Origin: Brevundimonas sp. SL130
GTDB lineage: Bacteria; Pseudomonadota; Alphaproteobacteria; Caulobacterales; Caulobacteraceae
Length of the DNA: 64,000 nucleotides
Assembly (NCBI RefSeq): GCF_026625805.1
Contig: NZ_CP113064.1
Coordinates: 1,674,001-1,738,000 of the forward strand
Direction: 5' to 3'
Shown one piece after another: positions 25,819 to 35,518 of the stretch. The notes below the pieces were generated by a model that saw nothing but the letters and a program-made list of their open reading frames with translations, was not told the origin of the DNA and ran no database searches. Within the stretch, counting starts at the first letter, position 1. Each line of letters opens with the position of its first letter. Both the position numbers and the translations under genes were made by a program.

Positions 25819-27450
25819 ATGAGTGTCACGTCGTCGCCAATGCGTTCGCCGCGCTGGTACAACTATTGGGGCTGGGGCTCCGGAGACATGCTGGGGGCGG
25901 GGGCCCAGGCGGTCATCACCGGCTGGCTCTTCTATTTCTTCACCACCTTCTGCGATCTGACGCCGGTCGAGGCGGGGCTGATCCTGGGATTGCCGCGCCT
26001 GCTTGAGGCGATCACCTGTCCGTTGATCGGCTATGTGTCCGATAATCTCAGGCACACATGGATCGGTCGAAAGATCGGGCGTCGCAAGATCTTCTTGCTG
26101 ATCACCATTCCGCTGCTGCCCAGTTTTGCGCTGATCTTCGTCAGCGGTCAGACCTTCGCCTACTACCTGACGATCTTCATCTTCTTCGAGCTGCTCTACA
26201 CGATGTTCCTCATTCCGTGGGAGACGCTCGCTGCGGAGATGACGAAGGATTACAAGGAGAAAGCCAAGTTCGCAGGGGCGCGGATGCTGGTGGCCCAGTC
26301 TTCGGCGATCCTGGCCTCCTATCTTCCCACCCTGATCATCAACAGGTTCGGCGGTCAGGATTCGGCCCAGACCTTCCTGATCATGGCGACCATATTTGGG
26401 CTGCTGTTCAGCCTGGTCGTTCTGATCGTCGTGATCCTCACCTGGGAGCGGCCCTATACCGAGGACGAGAAGGCGGTGGTCGCCAAGCCGTTGGATTGGG
26501 GCGCGGCGCTGATGATCCCGGTCAAGATGTTCCGGGATCTGTCTTCGACCCTTCGCATTCGGGCCTTCCGCCAGCATCTGTCGATCTATCTGGGCGGCTA
26601 TATCTCGCAGGACATCTTCAACACGGCCTTCCCGATCTTCGTCGCCACCGTGATGGCGGGGGCGACGGTGATGATCTCGCAGATGATGACGGCCATGTAT
26701 GTCGCCCAGTTGGTCTCGGTGATGATCGCCATCCATCTGGTGATCCGCATCGGGCCTGTGGTCGCCTATCGCTCGGCCGCGGCCTTCTTCACCGTGGCCC
26801 TGCTGTTGCTGCTGGTCTTCTATTGGGTGCGGCCCGAGATGATGAGCCAGGATCTGTTCGCGGTGGTGAACCCCGCCAGCAGCGCGTTCGACCTGAGCGC
26901 CGTCTTCTGGCTGCTGACGCCGGTGATCCTGGCCGGCCTGGGCCGGGGGACGCTGAACTTCGTGCCCTGGTCGGTCTACAACTATCTGCCGGATATCGAC
27001 GAAGCGGTGACGGGCCAACGCCGCGAAGGAATATTCGCCGGCGTCATGACCCTGGTGCGCAAGCTGGCGCAGTCGGGCGCAATCATCCTGACCGGCTGGA
27101 TCATCGAGACGGGCGGCTATGTCTCGCCGGTCGCAGGGGCCGGGGTCGTTCAGACGCCCGGGGCCGTGGCGACCGTAGCGGCGCTGCTCGTCATCGGTCC
27201 GATCGCGGTCATGACGCTGGGCGCGATCCTGTCCTGGTCTTTCCGTCTCGATGCAGCCAGCCACCAGGTGCTGATGAACGAGATCGAGCGACTGCGAGCG
27301 GGCGAAGTGTCGCCCTCCAGTCCGCAGGCGCAGGCGGTGGTGGAGGACCTGACCGGCTGGCCGTACGCCAAACTTTGGGGGCGCAATCCTCTGGTCTCGG
27401 AAACCCGGCTGCAGCCGGAACCGAAGAGGCCGTCCGGGCCCGAAAATTGA
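25819..27450 (+). CDS. GPH-family (glycoside-pentoside-hexuronide:cation) symporter
   Basis: 543 residues with about twelve membrane segments. GPH marks are present: WGSGDMLGAGAQAVITGWLF, GRKIGRRKIFLLITIP in the loop after helix 2, and FFELLYTMFLIPWETLAAEM with the EMTKDYKEKAKFAGAR loop. The C-terminal tail is charged and cytoplasmic. Related transporters import melibiose, xylosides or oligogalacturonides. Co-oriented 27 bases after the cytoplasmic GH105 hydrolase, so it most likely brings unsaturated rhamnogalacturonan disaccharides across the inner membrane. Family assignment is firm; substrate is from context. Confidence 0.9.
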   Translation: MSVTSSPMRSPRWYNYWGWGSGDMLGAGAQAVITGWLFYFFTTFCDLTPVEAGLILGLPRLLEAITCPLIGYVSDNLRHTWIGRKIGRRKIFLLITIPLLPSFALIFVSGQTFAYYLTIFIFFELLYTMFLIPWETLAAEMTKDYKEKAKFAGARMLVAQSSAILASYLPTLIINRFGGQDSAQTFLIMATIFGLLFSLVVLIVVILTWERPYTEDEKAVVAKPLDWGAALMIPVKMFRDLSSTLRIRAFRQHLSIYLGGYISQDIFNTAFPIFVATVMAGATVMISQMMTAMYVAQLVSVMIAIHLVIRIGPVVAYRSAAAFFTVALLLLLVFYWVRPEMMSQDLFAVVNPASSAFDLSAVFWLLTPVILAGLGRGTLNFVPWSVYNYLPDIDEAVTGQRREGIFAGVMTLVRKLAQSGAIILTGWIIETGGYVSPVAGAGVVQTPGAVATVAALLVIGPIAVMTLGAILSWSFRLDAASHQVLMNEIERLRAGEVSPSSPQAQAVVEDLTGWPYAKLWGRNPLVSETRLQPEPKRPSGPEN

Positions 27451-27576
27451 GGCGATGTCGGCTTGTCTCGGGGGAGAGCGAGCCGGCCGTCGCGCAATGG
27501 TTTGCAGGTCTTGATCGACCGTGATCTGGGGTGCCGAGGGTGCAAATTCCCACATTGCGGAACTGCAAAATCATAT

Positions 27577-27606
27577 TTGGCACTAATGAAACGCGATGCT
27601 ATAGAT
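27577..27606 (+). promoter_or_regulatory. Candidate promoter in the 392-base gap before the large TonB receptor
   Basis: TTGGCA at 27577-27582 and GCTATAGAT at 27598-27606 resemble the -35 and GCTA-type -10 used by Caulobacter housekeeping promoters, spaced 15 bases. A TTGC/GCAA inverted repeat stands just upstream (27555-27568), and GCGTCA/TGACGC lies at 27672-27687. Nothing gene-like was found in 27451-27842. The long leader of about 230 bases before the ATG is noteworthy. Confidence 0.4.
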
Positions 27607-27842
27607 GGTCGCCAAGAGATAGAGCTCGATAAGGGCCAGCCGCAGCAGAAGGGGAGGAAGTAGTCGCCAGAGCGTCATGAGTGACGCATGGCGCGACTGA
27701 TTACGCGATGCGCCAACACCGCAATCGATCCGCTTGGCAAATCTTGCCGGGGATCTTCGCTTTTCCAGAAACTGGCCGGGACCGGTCGGGCTGCAAAAGT
27801 GTCGCTCAACAATAAGGCTACAAGCCGAGGGAGGACTTCTAA

Positions 27843-30800
27843 ATGCATACCAAGATCAAAGGGCGTTCTACGCACCGATTCATGTTTACGGCCAGCACGG
27901 CGGCCTTGTTGATTGGCTCGGCCTGTCCGGCCCTCGCTCAACAGGCGCCGGCGCCGGAGCCTCAGGCGTCGACCGAGGCGACTGTTGTTGATGAAGTGGT
28001 CGTGACGGGCATCCGCGCCAGCCTGCAATCGGCGATGGGGCGCAAGCGGAACGCCGGCACGGTGTCGGACTCCATCGTCGCCGACGACATCGGGCAGTTC
28101 CCAGACAAGAACGTCGGTGAAGCCCTGGGGCGGGTGACGGGCGTTCAGCTGTCGCGCGACTTCGGCGAAGGCAACGCCGTGTCGATCCGCGGGGTCGAGC
28201 CTGATCTGAACCGGGTCGAGGTGAACGGCGTCAGTATTCTTTCCACGGCCGGCAACAGCACTGTTTATGGCGGCGGCGGGCGTTCGAACGACTTCCGTGA
28301 ATTGCCGGCTGAAATGGTCAAGTCCATCGACGTCTTCAAGGGCTTCACCTCGGACATGACCGAGGGCAGCATCGGCGGCACGGTCGCGGTGACCACGCGC
28401 AAGCCGTTGGACTTCCGCGCGCCGACCTTCTCCCTCACGCTTTCGGGGCAGAAGCTCGATACGCTGCCGGACTGGAAGCCGCGCGCCAGCCTGTTCGGGG
28501 CCACCCAGTTGCTGGATGGGCGACTGGGGGTGATGGCCAACGTCACCTATGATCGTGTCCTGACCCGCGGCGATTTCTACGACGGCAACTCCTGGGCGCG
28601 GCTGGCGGACTTCGACAATTCAGCCGACAAAACAGTCAACTATTACAATCAGTCATACAGCCAGGCTGTGAATGATGCGCTGGCGAGCGTGGGGACGGAG
28701 GCGGAGTGCGCGACGATCTCGACGCCCGATGCAAACCTGCTCACGACGTCGGCGGCGCGCACGGCGTGCCTGACCCAGTGGTACGACTATAGCCCGAGGG
28801 TTAGCCGTTATCGGGTCTGGACGCGGGACGACGAACGGAAGTCCGGAGAGTTCACCCTTGAGTACAAGTTCAGCGACTCCCTGCGCGCCTTCGCGACCTA
28901 TCAGACCAACTCGCGCACACAGCAGCTGAACGACATCAACTACGGCACCGACTTTACGTCGTTGGATCGACTGAACTACGCTACCGGATGTCCGCGCGTC
29001 ACAACGACAACGGCCCAGGCTGTTCCGGGCGTGGTCGTGGATGAGAACCACAATGTCACCTCCTATGTCGTCGGTAGCTGCCTGGGGACGTCCGGACGGG
29101 GCGGAGATACGGCCTTCAGCATCTCGTCGCGGGACTTCCGCTACGAAGCGGAGTCCAACTATCTGACCTATGGCTTCCGCTGGGTCGGCGACCGCTTCAA
29201 GGTCGATTTCATGGGCGCCAATGCCGAGAGCGAGACGGTGAGCCAGACCAATAACGTGTCGGTCAGCTTCAATACCCCGGGTTTGGTCGTCACTCTGGAG
29301 CCCGGCACGTCCGCGCCGGTGTTCACCTTCGCCGAGGGCTATTCGCCGAGCGACGCCTCCGCCGTCAGTCAGTACCAGATCCAGTATCGCCCATCTCAGT
29401 CGGCGAATAATGAAGATCAGTACAAGCTGGATGTCGAGTTTGATCCGCGCACGACTTTCCTGACAAATATCAAATTTGGCGCTCGATATTCGGACGCTAC
29501 TAAGGAAGAATATGGCTATGGTGGGTTCATAGTCAGTAACGGCAATGATCTGGTGTCTCAAGTTGATGACATCGTCATATATACAAACTCGATCAATTCT
29601 ACGGCACGAATCAGTGACTCGGCGACGGTTGACCAAACTGCCGCTGCTTACGGTAATGCATACGCAACCAACTATTTTACGACGACAGAAACCTGGTCGC
29701 GGGCGTTCTCAAACTCGGTGTTCGACGCGGCAATGACGCCTTTGCCGGCCGAGTTCCATTATGCGGGGACCCTGCCGTCGACATGGATGTATCCGAATTA
29801 CAATAGCGTCGCCCAGTATCTCGATACGTCGAACTTCAATCTGAACAATCTGTATTCCGGCGTCGGAAACGACGGAAATACCTATGATCAGATCCCGGAT
29901 AGGGTGAAAGAGAAGTCAGACGCGCAGTACATCCGTCTGGACTGGCAGTTGCCGCTGCTGGGCCTGGATATCGTCGGCAATCTCGGACTGCGTCGCGTCC
30001 ACACGGATATCAGTACGGCAGGCAAGTATGTACGGAACGAGACGAAGCTTGTTAACAACGTGTCGACTACGGCTACGGTGTCCACAACCCTGGTCAACGA
30101 GAATAGTGAATATACGAAATGGCTGCCAAGCTTCAACATGAACGCCTGGTTGATCGACAATCAGCTGAGCATGCGCGTCGGCTACGCAAAGTTGATGGCG
30201 CGTCCGCTGTACAACTTCTTGATCCCGAACATGACGTGCACCATCAACTACGCCAACGACGGCACCTCGGACGACGGTCCTGACAGCTGCTCCGCCGGGA
30301 ACCCCGACCTGAAGCCCTATGAGGCCTCCCAGTACGATCTGTCGTTCGAATGGTATCCCAATCGAGACTCGCAGCTTTCCGCTGGTTTCTTCTACAAGGA
30401 TATCGAGACCTTCTACCTGTCCTCGCGCACCAGCCTGGGCCAGCGGGACGTCTTCGGCGACGGCGTGCTGTACTACTATAACAGCTACATCAACGGCGAA
30501 GGCGCGACGATCTCTGGCATTGAGCTGACGGCCAAGACGGCTTTCACCTTCCTGCCCGGCGTGTTCTCGGGCTTCGGCGCCGACGTCAACTATACCTACC
30601 AGGAAGCGACCGGAGTCGGCATCTACAGCCAGTTGGACGGTTCCGAACTGCCTTATCCCGGTCTGTCCACCGACAGCTATAATGCGACCCTGTGGTACGA
30701 GCGTGGTCCGATCAATGCGCGCCTAGCCTACAACTACCGCTCGGAATATCTGGTCACGGCGGCCGATAACTCGGGCAATCCGGTCATCAAGGATCCGACC

Positions 30801-30974
30801 GGCTATCTGGACGGCAAGATCTCCTGGAAGGCGCCCGTCAAGGGTCTGACCCTGTTCGCCGAGGGCAAGAACCTGACCAGCGAAGACGAAACCACCTGGG
30901 CGGGCGACATTCGCCTGATCAGCACCGGCTATTCGGGACGCCGCTTCTTCGCGGGCCTGACCTACAAATACTAG
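27843..30974 (+). CDS. TonB-dependent receptor, long Caulobacter type, likely oligosaccharide importer
   Basis: 1043 residues. A signal peptide (FMFTASTAALLIGSACPALAQ) is followed by a TonB box-like VDEVVVTGIRASLQSAMGRK. The plug (about 60-190) has FPDKNVGEALGRVTGVQLSRD and AVSIRGVEPDLNRVEVNG, both typical of the TIGR01782-like class found in Caulobacterales and sphingomonads. The barrel ends RRFFAGLTYKY with the terminal aromatic. Between the GPH symporter and the PL26 lyase, so presumably it imports rhamnogalacturonan fragments. Bases about 29397-30130 (residues about 520-760) are much more AT-rich than the rest. A good ribosome site (GGGAGG) precedes ATG 27843. Confidence 0.93.
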   Translation: MHTKIKGRSTHRFMFTASTAALLIGSACPALAQQAPAPEPQASTEATVVDEVVVTGIRASLQSAMGRKRNAGTVSDSIVADDIGQFPDKNVGEALGRVTGVQLSRDFGEGNAVSIRGVEPDLNRVEVNGVSILSTAGNSTVYGGGGRSNDFRELPAEMVKSIDVFKGFTSDMTEGSIGGTVAVTTRKPLDFRAPTFSLTLSGQKLDTLPDWKPRASLFGATQLLDGRLGVMANVTYDRVLTRGDFYDGNSWARLADFDNSADKTVNYYNQSYSQAVNDALASVGTEAECATISTPDANLLTTSAARTACLTQWYDYSPRVSRYRVWTRDDERKSGEFTLEYKFSDSLRAFATYQTNSRTQQLNDINYGTDFTSLDRLNYATGCPRVTTTTAQAVPGVVVDENHNVTSYVVGSCLGTSGRGGDTAFSISSRDFRYEAESNYLTYGFRWVGDRFKVDFMGANAESETVSQTNNVSVSFNTPGLVVTLEPGTSAPVFTFAEGYSPSDASAVSQYQIQYRPSQSANNEDQYKLDVEFDPRTTFLTNIKFGARYSDATKEEYGYGGFIVSNGNDLVSQVDDIVIYTNSINSTARISDSATVDQTAAAYGNAYATNYFTTTETWSRAFSNSVFDAAMTPLPAEFHYAGTLPSTWMYPNYNSVAQYLDTSNFNLNNLYSGVGNDGNTYDQIPDRVKEKSDAQYIRLDWQLPLLGLDIVGNLGLRRVHTDISTAGKYVRNETKLVNNVSTTATVSTTLVNENSEYTKWLPSFNMNAWLIDNQLSMRVGYAKLMARPLYNFLIPNMTCTINYANDGTSDDGPDSCSAGNPDLKPYEASQYDLSFEWYPNRDSQLSAGFFYKDIETFYLSSRTSLGQRDVFGDGVLYYYNSYINGEGATISGIELTAKTAFTFLPGVFSGFGADVNYTYQEATGVGIYSQLDGSELPYPGLSTDSYNATLWYERGPINARLAYNYRSEYLVTAADNSGNPVIKDPTGYLDGKISWKAPVKGLTLFAEGKNLTSEDETTWAGDIRLISTGYSGRRFFAGLTYKY

Positions 30975-30990
30975 ATCCCTGATCTCCTGA

Positions 30991-31025
30991 GGGCCGCTGT
31001 TCGAAAGGACGGCGGCCCAATTTTT
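30991..31025 (+). terminator. Rho-independent terminator after the large TonB receptor
   Basis: GGGCCGC (30991-30997) pairs with GCGGCCC (31012-31018) and is followed by AATTTTT. It stands 17 bases after the receptor stop and 49 bases before the lyase start, so part of the transcripts probably end here. Confidence 0.85.
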
Positions 31026-31073
31026 AGTTTTGAGTTCTGACGCCAGCGTCAGTTCGGGCGGACGGAGCATTCC

Positions 31074-33812
31074 ATGGCCTGTGTCACACCTTCTCGCCGC
31101 GCCCTTCTGCTGGGGGCGGGCGCCTTGGCGGCGGCCCAGGCCGTCAGCGGGCCGGTCCTGGCCGCAGCGCGCAACGCGCCTGTCGACACCCCGTTGCGAT
31201 GGCTGGACGGCGAGAAGCCGGGACGGCTTGAGGGCGCGACCTTCGGCGTGCCCTGGCCCCGTGGCGCGGTACGGCCGAGCCAGGCCTTCAGGATCCGCAG
31301 CGGCGACGGCCGTGAGACCCCGACCCAGTCCTGGCCGATCGCCTATTGGCCCGACGGCTCCCTGAAATGGTCCGCCCATGCGGTCACCCCAGATGCGGCG
31401 GTCGAAGGCCTGTCCATCGTACCGGGCGCGCCCAAGGCGCCGGCCCGGCCCGTGCGCGTCGTCGAAAACGGGACCGAGATCGTCGTCGCGTCCGGCGATC
31501 TGGAATGGCGTATTCCCAAGTCAGGTCCGGTCTTGGTGTCGCAGGCGTCGCGCGCCGGTCGCGTCACCGTCCAAAACCTCTCACTGGTCGCCCTGTCCCA
31601 GGACAAGGCTGAACTGGCGCCGACCGGCGTGGTGCAGTCGGCGCGCTATGCGGTTCAGATCCGCAAGGTGACGGTCGAACAGACCGGCCCGGTGCGGGCG
31701 GTGCTGAAGCTGGACGGCGTGCACAGCGACGGAAGCCGCGAATGGCTGCCGGTCTCGGTGCGCCTGTATTTCTACGCCGGCGCGGAGAGCGTTCGGATCG
31801 TGCACAGCTTCATCTTCGACGGCGATCCGGCCCGGGACTTCATCCGGGGCCTGGGCGTCGTGGTCCAGGCGCCGATGACGGACGAAAGCTATAATCGCCA
31901 TGTCCGCTTCTCCGGCGAAGGGCCTGGAGTCTGGGGCGAGGCGGTGCGGACCCTGACGGGGCTGCGCACCCGCGCCAATCCTACGCCGGCGGTGCGAAGC
32001 GCCCAGATCGAGGGTCAGGCGGTGGCCCTTGCCGATCTGCCTGAGATCCTTCGGAACGACGGTCTGCAGTGGATTCCGGAATGGGGCGATTTCACGCTTT
32101 CCCAGCTGTCGCCGGACGGCTTCACCCTGCGCAAGCGGACGTCTGAGGGGCATGCCTGGATCGATTCCAACGTCGGCGCCCGCAGCCGAGGCCTGGTCTA
32201 CGCCGGCGGCGCGACAGGCGGCGTGGCGCTTGGTCTGAAGGATTTCTGGCAAAGGGCGCCGACGGGGCTTGAGGTGCGCAACGCCCATACGGACACGGCG
32301 CAGATCACCGCCTGGCTGTGGTCGCCAGAGGCCCCGCCGATGGATATGCGCCCGTACCGCAGCGCCAACGGCATGGATACGACGGCCGAGGAAATGGTCG
32401 GCCTCAACATCACCTATGAGGACTATGAGGATGGCTGGGACGACGCGCACGGCGTCGCCCGCACCTCTGAACTGACACTATGGGCCCTGGGGGCGACGCC
32501 GTCGCACGCCGCGTTTTCGGCCATGGCCGAACAGGTGGCCGATCCAGCCCGTCTGACAGTCGAACCGGCGCGCCTGCACGCCGCCGGGGTGTTCGGAGAC
32601 TGGGGCCTGCCAGATGCGTCCACCCCCATCCGTCAGGGGCTGGAAGGCCGTCTGACCTATCTGCTTGACCACTATATGAAGGAGGCCGAGCAGAGGCGCT
32701 GGTACGGCTTCTGGTCGTATGGCGACGTCATGCACACCTATGACCCGGACCGTCACATGTGGCGGTACGACGTGGGCGGATACGCCTGGGACAACTCCGA
32801 GCTTTCGACCGATCTCTGGCTGTGGACCAGCTATCTCCGCACGGGGCGCGCCGATCTGTTCAAGTTCGCCGAGGCGATGACCCGCCACACCGGCGAGGTC
32901 GATGTCTATCATCTGGGGCGGTTCAAGGGGTTTGGAACCCGCCATGGCGTCCAGCACTGGTCCGACTCGTCGAAACAGCCGCGGGTCTCGAATGTCGCCT
33001 ATCGTCGGATCTATTATTTCCTGACCGCAGACGAGCGGGTGGGCGATCTGATGTGGGAACTGACGAGCTCAGAGCAGGCTCTGCTCAATGTGGACATCTC
33101 GCGCAAACTGCCCCCGGCGCCCGGACGGGCCGTTCCAGAGGGGCAGGTGGTGTCCGGCTTCGGAACCTCGTGGGGCGCCTTCATCGCCGCCTGGCTGACC
33201 GAATGGGAGCGAACGGGCGACCCGCGTTGGCGCGACCGTATCCTGAACGGAATGAACACGATCGCCGGCATGAAACGTCGCTGGTTCGCGGGTGAAGCGC
33301 CCTTTGACTTGGCCACCGGCCGTTATCAGGGGCAGGGCGACTATGTCGGGGTGTCGCATCTCAGCGCGGTGTTCGGGGTCGTCGAGATGACGTCCGAGTT
33401 GCTGGATCTGCTGGACGTGCCCGCCTATCGCGCCGCCTGGCTGGAATATTGCCGCTACTATAATGCGCCGCCGGCCGAAATCTCCGCCCTGCTCGGTACT
33501 GTCCCGCCGGGGCGCTCGCTGGTGGAGGGGCATTCGCGCCTGTCGGCCTACGCCGCCCATCAGGAGAATGACCACGCCCTGGCTCTACGCGCCTGGTCCG
33601 AGTTCCTGGGGCGGGACGCGCAGAGCCTGCGCGCCTTGCTGAACGCCCGGACGACCACCGTCGGCGGGGTGGATGTGTTGCGTCCCATCGAGGAAGACCC
33701 GCAGGTTTCGACCAATGACGCGGCTCAGTGGAGCCTGGCGGCCATTCAGAACCTGGCTCTGGTCGGAGACAGTCTGGAGGAAGCCGCCGTGCGGATCGGC
33801 TTCACGACATGA
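31074..33812 (+). CDS. PL26-like exo-rhamnogalacturonan lyase family protein, Tat-exported
   Basis: 912 residues. A twin-arginine leader (SRRALLLGAGALAAAQAVSG) is followed by N-terminal beta-sandwich domains (about 40-430: TPTQSWPIAYWPDGSLKWSAH; SVRLYFYAGAESVRIVHSF). A large helical domain (about 520-900) contains WYGFWSYGDVMHTYDPDRHM and WRYDVGGYAWDNSELSTDLW. These phrases are what I associate with the PcRGLX/PL26 family, first described from Penicillium exo-rhamnogalacturonan lyase, with many bacterial members. Expected action: removal of unsaturated galacturonosyl-rhamnose from chain ends. The family call comes from remembered motifs, not a search. It fits the PL11, GH105 and CE12 neighbours. 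Confidence 0.75.
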   Translation: MACVTPSRRALLLGAGALAAAQAVSGPVLAAARNAPVDTPLRWLDGEKPGRLEGATFGVPWPRGAVRPSQAFRIRSGDGRETPTQSWPIAYWPDGSLKWSAHAVTPDAAVEGLSIVPGAPKAPARPVRVVENGTEIVVASGDLEWRIPKSGPVLVSQASRAGRVTVQNLSLVALSQDKAELAPTGVVQSARYAVQIRKVTVEQTGPVRAVLKLDGVHSDGSREWLPVSVRLYFYAGAESVRIVHSFIFDGDPARDFIRGLGVVVQAPMTDESYNRHVRFSGEGPGVWGEAVRTLTGLRTRANPTPAVRSAQIEGQAVALADLPEILRNDGLQWIPEWGDFTLSQLSPDGFTLRKRTSEGHAWIDSNVGARSRGLVYAGGATGGVALGLKDFWQRAPTGLEVRNAHTDTAQITAWLWSPEAPPMDMRPYRSANGMDTTAEEMVGLNITYEDYEDGWDDAHGVARTSELTLWALGATPSHAAFSAMAEQVADPARLTVEPARLHAAGVFGDWGLPDASTPIRQGLEGRLTYLLDHYMKEAEQRRWYGFWSYGDVMHTYDPDRHMWRYDVGGYAWDNSELSTDLWLWTSYLRTGRADLFKFAEAMTRHTGEVDVYHLGRFKGFGTRHGVQHWSDSSKQPRVSNVAYRRIYYFLTADERVGDLMWELTSSEQALLNVDISRKLPPAPGRAVPEGQVVSGFGTSWGAFIAAWLTEWERTGDPRWRDRILNGMNTIAGMKRRWFAGEAPFDLATGRYQGQGDYVGVSHLSAVFGVVEMTSELLDLLDVPAYRAAWLEYCRYYNAPPAEISALLGTVPPGRSLVEGHSRLSAYAAHQENDHALALRAWSEFLGRDAQSLRALLNARTTTVGGVDVLRPIEEDPQVSTNDAAQWSLAAIQNLALVGDSLEEAAVRIGFTT

Positions 33813-33823
33813 AGACAGTGCGG

Positions 33824-33845
33824 GCGGCCGTCGTTCTGCGGCCGC
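33824..33845. terminator. Terminator-like hairpin between converging genes
   Basis: GCGGCCG (33824-33830) pairs with CGGCCGC (33839-33845) around an eight-base loop in the 43-base gap between the converging PL26 and lactonase genes. No T tract, so it is only a likely bidirectional terminator. Confidence 0.5.
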
Positions 33846-33855
33846 TCGCCCCCGT

Positions 33856-34758
33856 TCAAATGCGGTAGATCGTCTCGGCGTTGGCGGCGAACAGACGGTC
33901 GCGTTCGTCGGCCGAGAAGTCGGCTGTGATGGCGTCGAAGGCCGAATAGAAGGCGTCGAAGGTTCCGTGGACGCGCTCGACCGGGAAGTCCGAGGCGAAC
34001 ATGGCCCGCTCGGTCCCAAAGACCTCGATACATTCAAGCACCGTCGGTCGGATGGAGTCCAAGGTCCAGGCGCGGTCGGTGATGCCCAGGCCCGAGATCT
34101 TGATCGATGCCTGGGGCTGGGCGGCCAGCAGGCGCAGGCCCCTGCGCCACCGCTCCATGCCGGCTGCGTCGCGGTCGGTCGGCAGACCGGCGTGATTGAC
34201 GATGATCGGTATGTCGGGATGGCGGGCCGCGATGATGGCCGCCGTCGCCATCTGCGACGGATAGAGCTGCAGGTCGAACGACAGGCCATGGCGCGCCAGT
34301 TTGGCGAACCCCTCGACCCACTGCGGATCGCGCAGCAGGTCGCGGTCGGTATAGGTCTTCAGCGGGTCCTCGTGCCAGCAGACGATCTGACGCACGCCAC
34401 GCACGTTCGGCCGCGCGGCCTGGGCCTCCAGCAGGGCGTCCAGGTCGGGGGCCAGAAGGTCGGCGCCGGCGACGACGCCGTGGGGATAGGCTCGCTGATC
34501 GGCCATGGCCTGAAGCCAGTCCGTCTCGGACAGTTGCCAGCCCATCGGCTGGCCGGCCTCGACATGGACGATCTTGTCCACGCGCCACCCGGCCGTGTCC
34601 GACAGATAGTCGTCCAGCAGATAGTTCCTGTGCGCGATGGCGGACATGTCCCCCGCCGGATTGTTCGGCAGGGGATCGTCCTGAAGCCAGCCATAGCGCG
34701 CGCGTGACAGGTCCCACAGGTGGACGTGGGGATCGACGATGCGAAGGCCCGACGGCAC
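33856..34758 (-). CDS. Amidohydrolase-family sugar lactonase, probable L-rhamnono-1,4-lactonase
   Basis: 300 residues from a GTG at 34758, chosen because AGGG stands eight bases upstream and ten bases separate it from the preceding SDR stop; a longer frame would run into that gene. COG3618-type metal-dependent hydrolase: IVDPHVHLWDL (metal HxH), IPIIVNHAGLP, SIKISGLG and MFASDFPVERV (metal Asp). Family members open L-fucono-, L-rhamnono- or dicarboxylate lactones. Last gene of the rhmD-FAH-SDR-lactonase unit, so it probably hydrolyses the lactone made by the L-rhamnose dehydrogenase at 38545. Confidence 0.85.
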   Translation of the reverse strand: MPSGLRIVDPHVHLWDLSRARYGWLQDDPLPNNPAGDMSAIAHRNYLLDDYLSDTAGWRVDKIVHVEAGQPMGWQLSETDWLQAMADQRAYPHGVVAGADLLAPDLDALLEAQAARPNVRGVRQIVCWHEDPLKTYTDRDLLRDPQWVEGFAKLARHGLSFDLQLYPSQMATAAIIAARHPDIPIIVNHAGLPTDRDAAGMERWRRGLRLLAAQPQASIKISGLGITDRAWTLDSIRPTVLECIEVFGTERAMFASDFPVERVHGTFDAFYSAFDAITADFSADERDRLFAANAETIYRI

Positions 34759-34768
34759 GCGTCGGACC

Positions 34769-35518
34769 CTAGTAGGTCGTGCGGCCGCCGGACGTGTCGA
34801 ACGTCGAGGCGGTGGTGAAGCTGCACTCCTCGGAGGCCATGAAGCAGACCATGGCCGCACTCTCCTCGACCTCGCCCAGGCGGCCCATCGGGATCTTGGA
34901 ACGCATATAGTCGACCTGACTCTGGGGCAGTTGCTCCAGGATCGGGCTTTCGAAGGTTGCGGGCGTCAGGCTGTTGGCGATGACGCCCTTGCCCGCCAGT
35001 TCCTTGCCCAGCGACTTGGTGAAGCCGATCACCCCGGCCTTTGAGGCCGAATAGGCGCTGGCGTTCGGATTGCCCTCTTTGCCGGCGACCGAGGCGACAT
35101 TGACGATACGGCCATAGCCGTTCTCGAGCATGAAGGGCACGATGGCGCGCGAGCAGTAGAAGACGCCGTTCAGATTGATGTCGACGACCCGCTTCCAGCT
35201 GTCGATTGGGAACTCATGCACCGGAACCGTGGCGCCGGTGATCCCGGCCGAGGCGACCAGGATGTCAATCCGGCCCAGCCGCCTGGCGGATTCAGCCGCC
35301 GCCGCCGCGACCGCGTCGGGATCGGCGACGTCCAGCGCGATCACATGGGTCGCGCCGACCTCGTCTGCCGCCGCCGCCAACGCATCGGCGTTGAGGTCCC
35401 ACAGCACCACCTTGCCGCCCTCGGCGACGATGCGGGCGGCCGAGGCCCTGCCCAACCCAGAGGCGCCGCCGGTGATGACGGCGGTGCGGCCTTCGAACCG
35501 TCCTGCGTAAGCGCTCAT
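34769..35518 (-). CDS. SDR-family 2-keto-3-deoxy-L-rhamnonate 4-dehydrogenase (probable)
   Basis: 249 residues from ATG 35518, overlapping the stop of the FAH-family gene (ATGA). Short-chain dehydrogenase with TGGASGLGRASAARIVAEGG (about 14-33), Asp37 region VVLWDLNADAL suggesting NAD preference, VASAGITG and the catalytic YSASKAG. The C-terminal FTTASTFDTSGGRTTY is common in sugar-acid SDRs. Placed directly after an FAH hydrolase and rhmD, it matches LRA5 of the diketo-hydrolase L-rhamnose pathway, which oxidises 2-keto-3-deoxy-L-rhamnonate to the 2,4-diketo acid. An equivalent L-fuconate role is possible by sequence, but RhmD points to rhamnose. Confidence 0.85.
   Translation of the reverse strand: MSAYAGRFEGRTAVITGGASGLGRASAARIVAEGGKVVLWDLNADALAAAADEVGATHVIALDVADPDAVAAAAAESARRLGRIDILVASAGITGATVPVHEFPIDSWKRVVDINLNGVFYCSRAIVPFMLENGYGRIVNVASVAGKEGNPNASAYSASKAGVIGFTKSLGKELAGKGVIANSLTPATFESPILEQLPQSQVDYMRSKIPMGRLGEVEESAAMVCFMASEECSFTTASTFDTSGGRTTY

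Noticed and set aside
24982..27555. An 857-codon open frame on the minus strand opposite the GH105 and symporter genes
   Set aside because: It is very rich in His, Gln, Arg and Gly without any domain, the typical antisense shadow of GC-rich coding DNA; the plus-strand genes have clear families.
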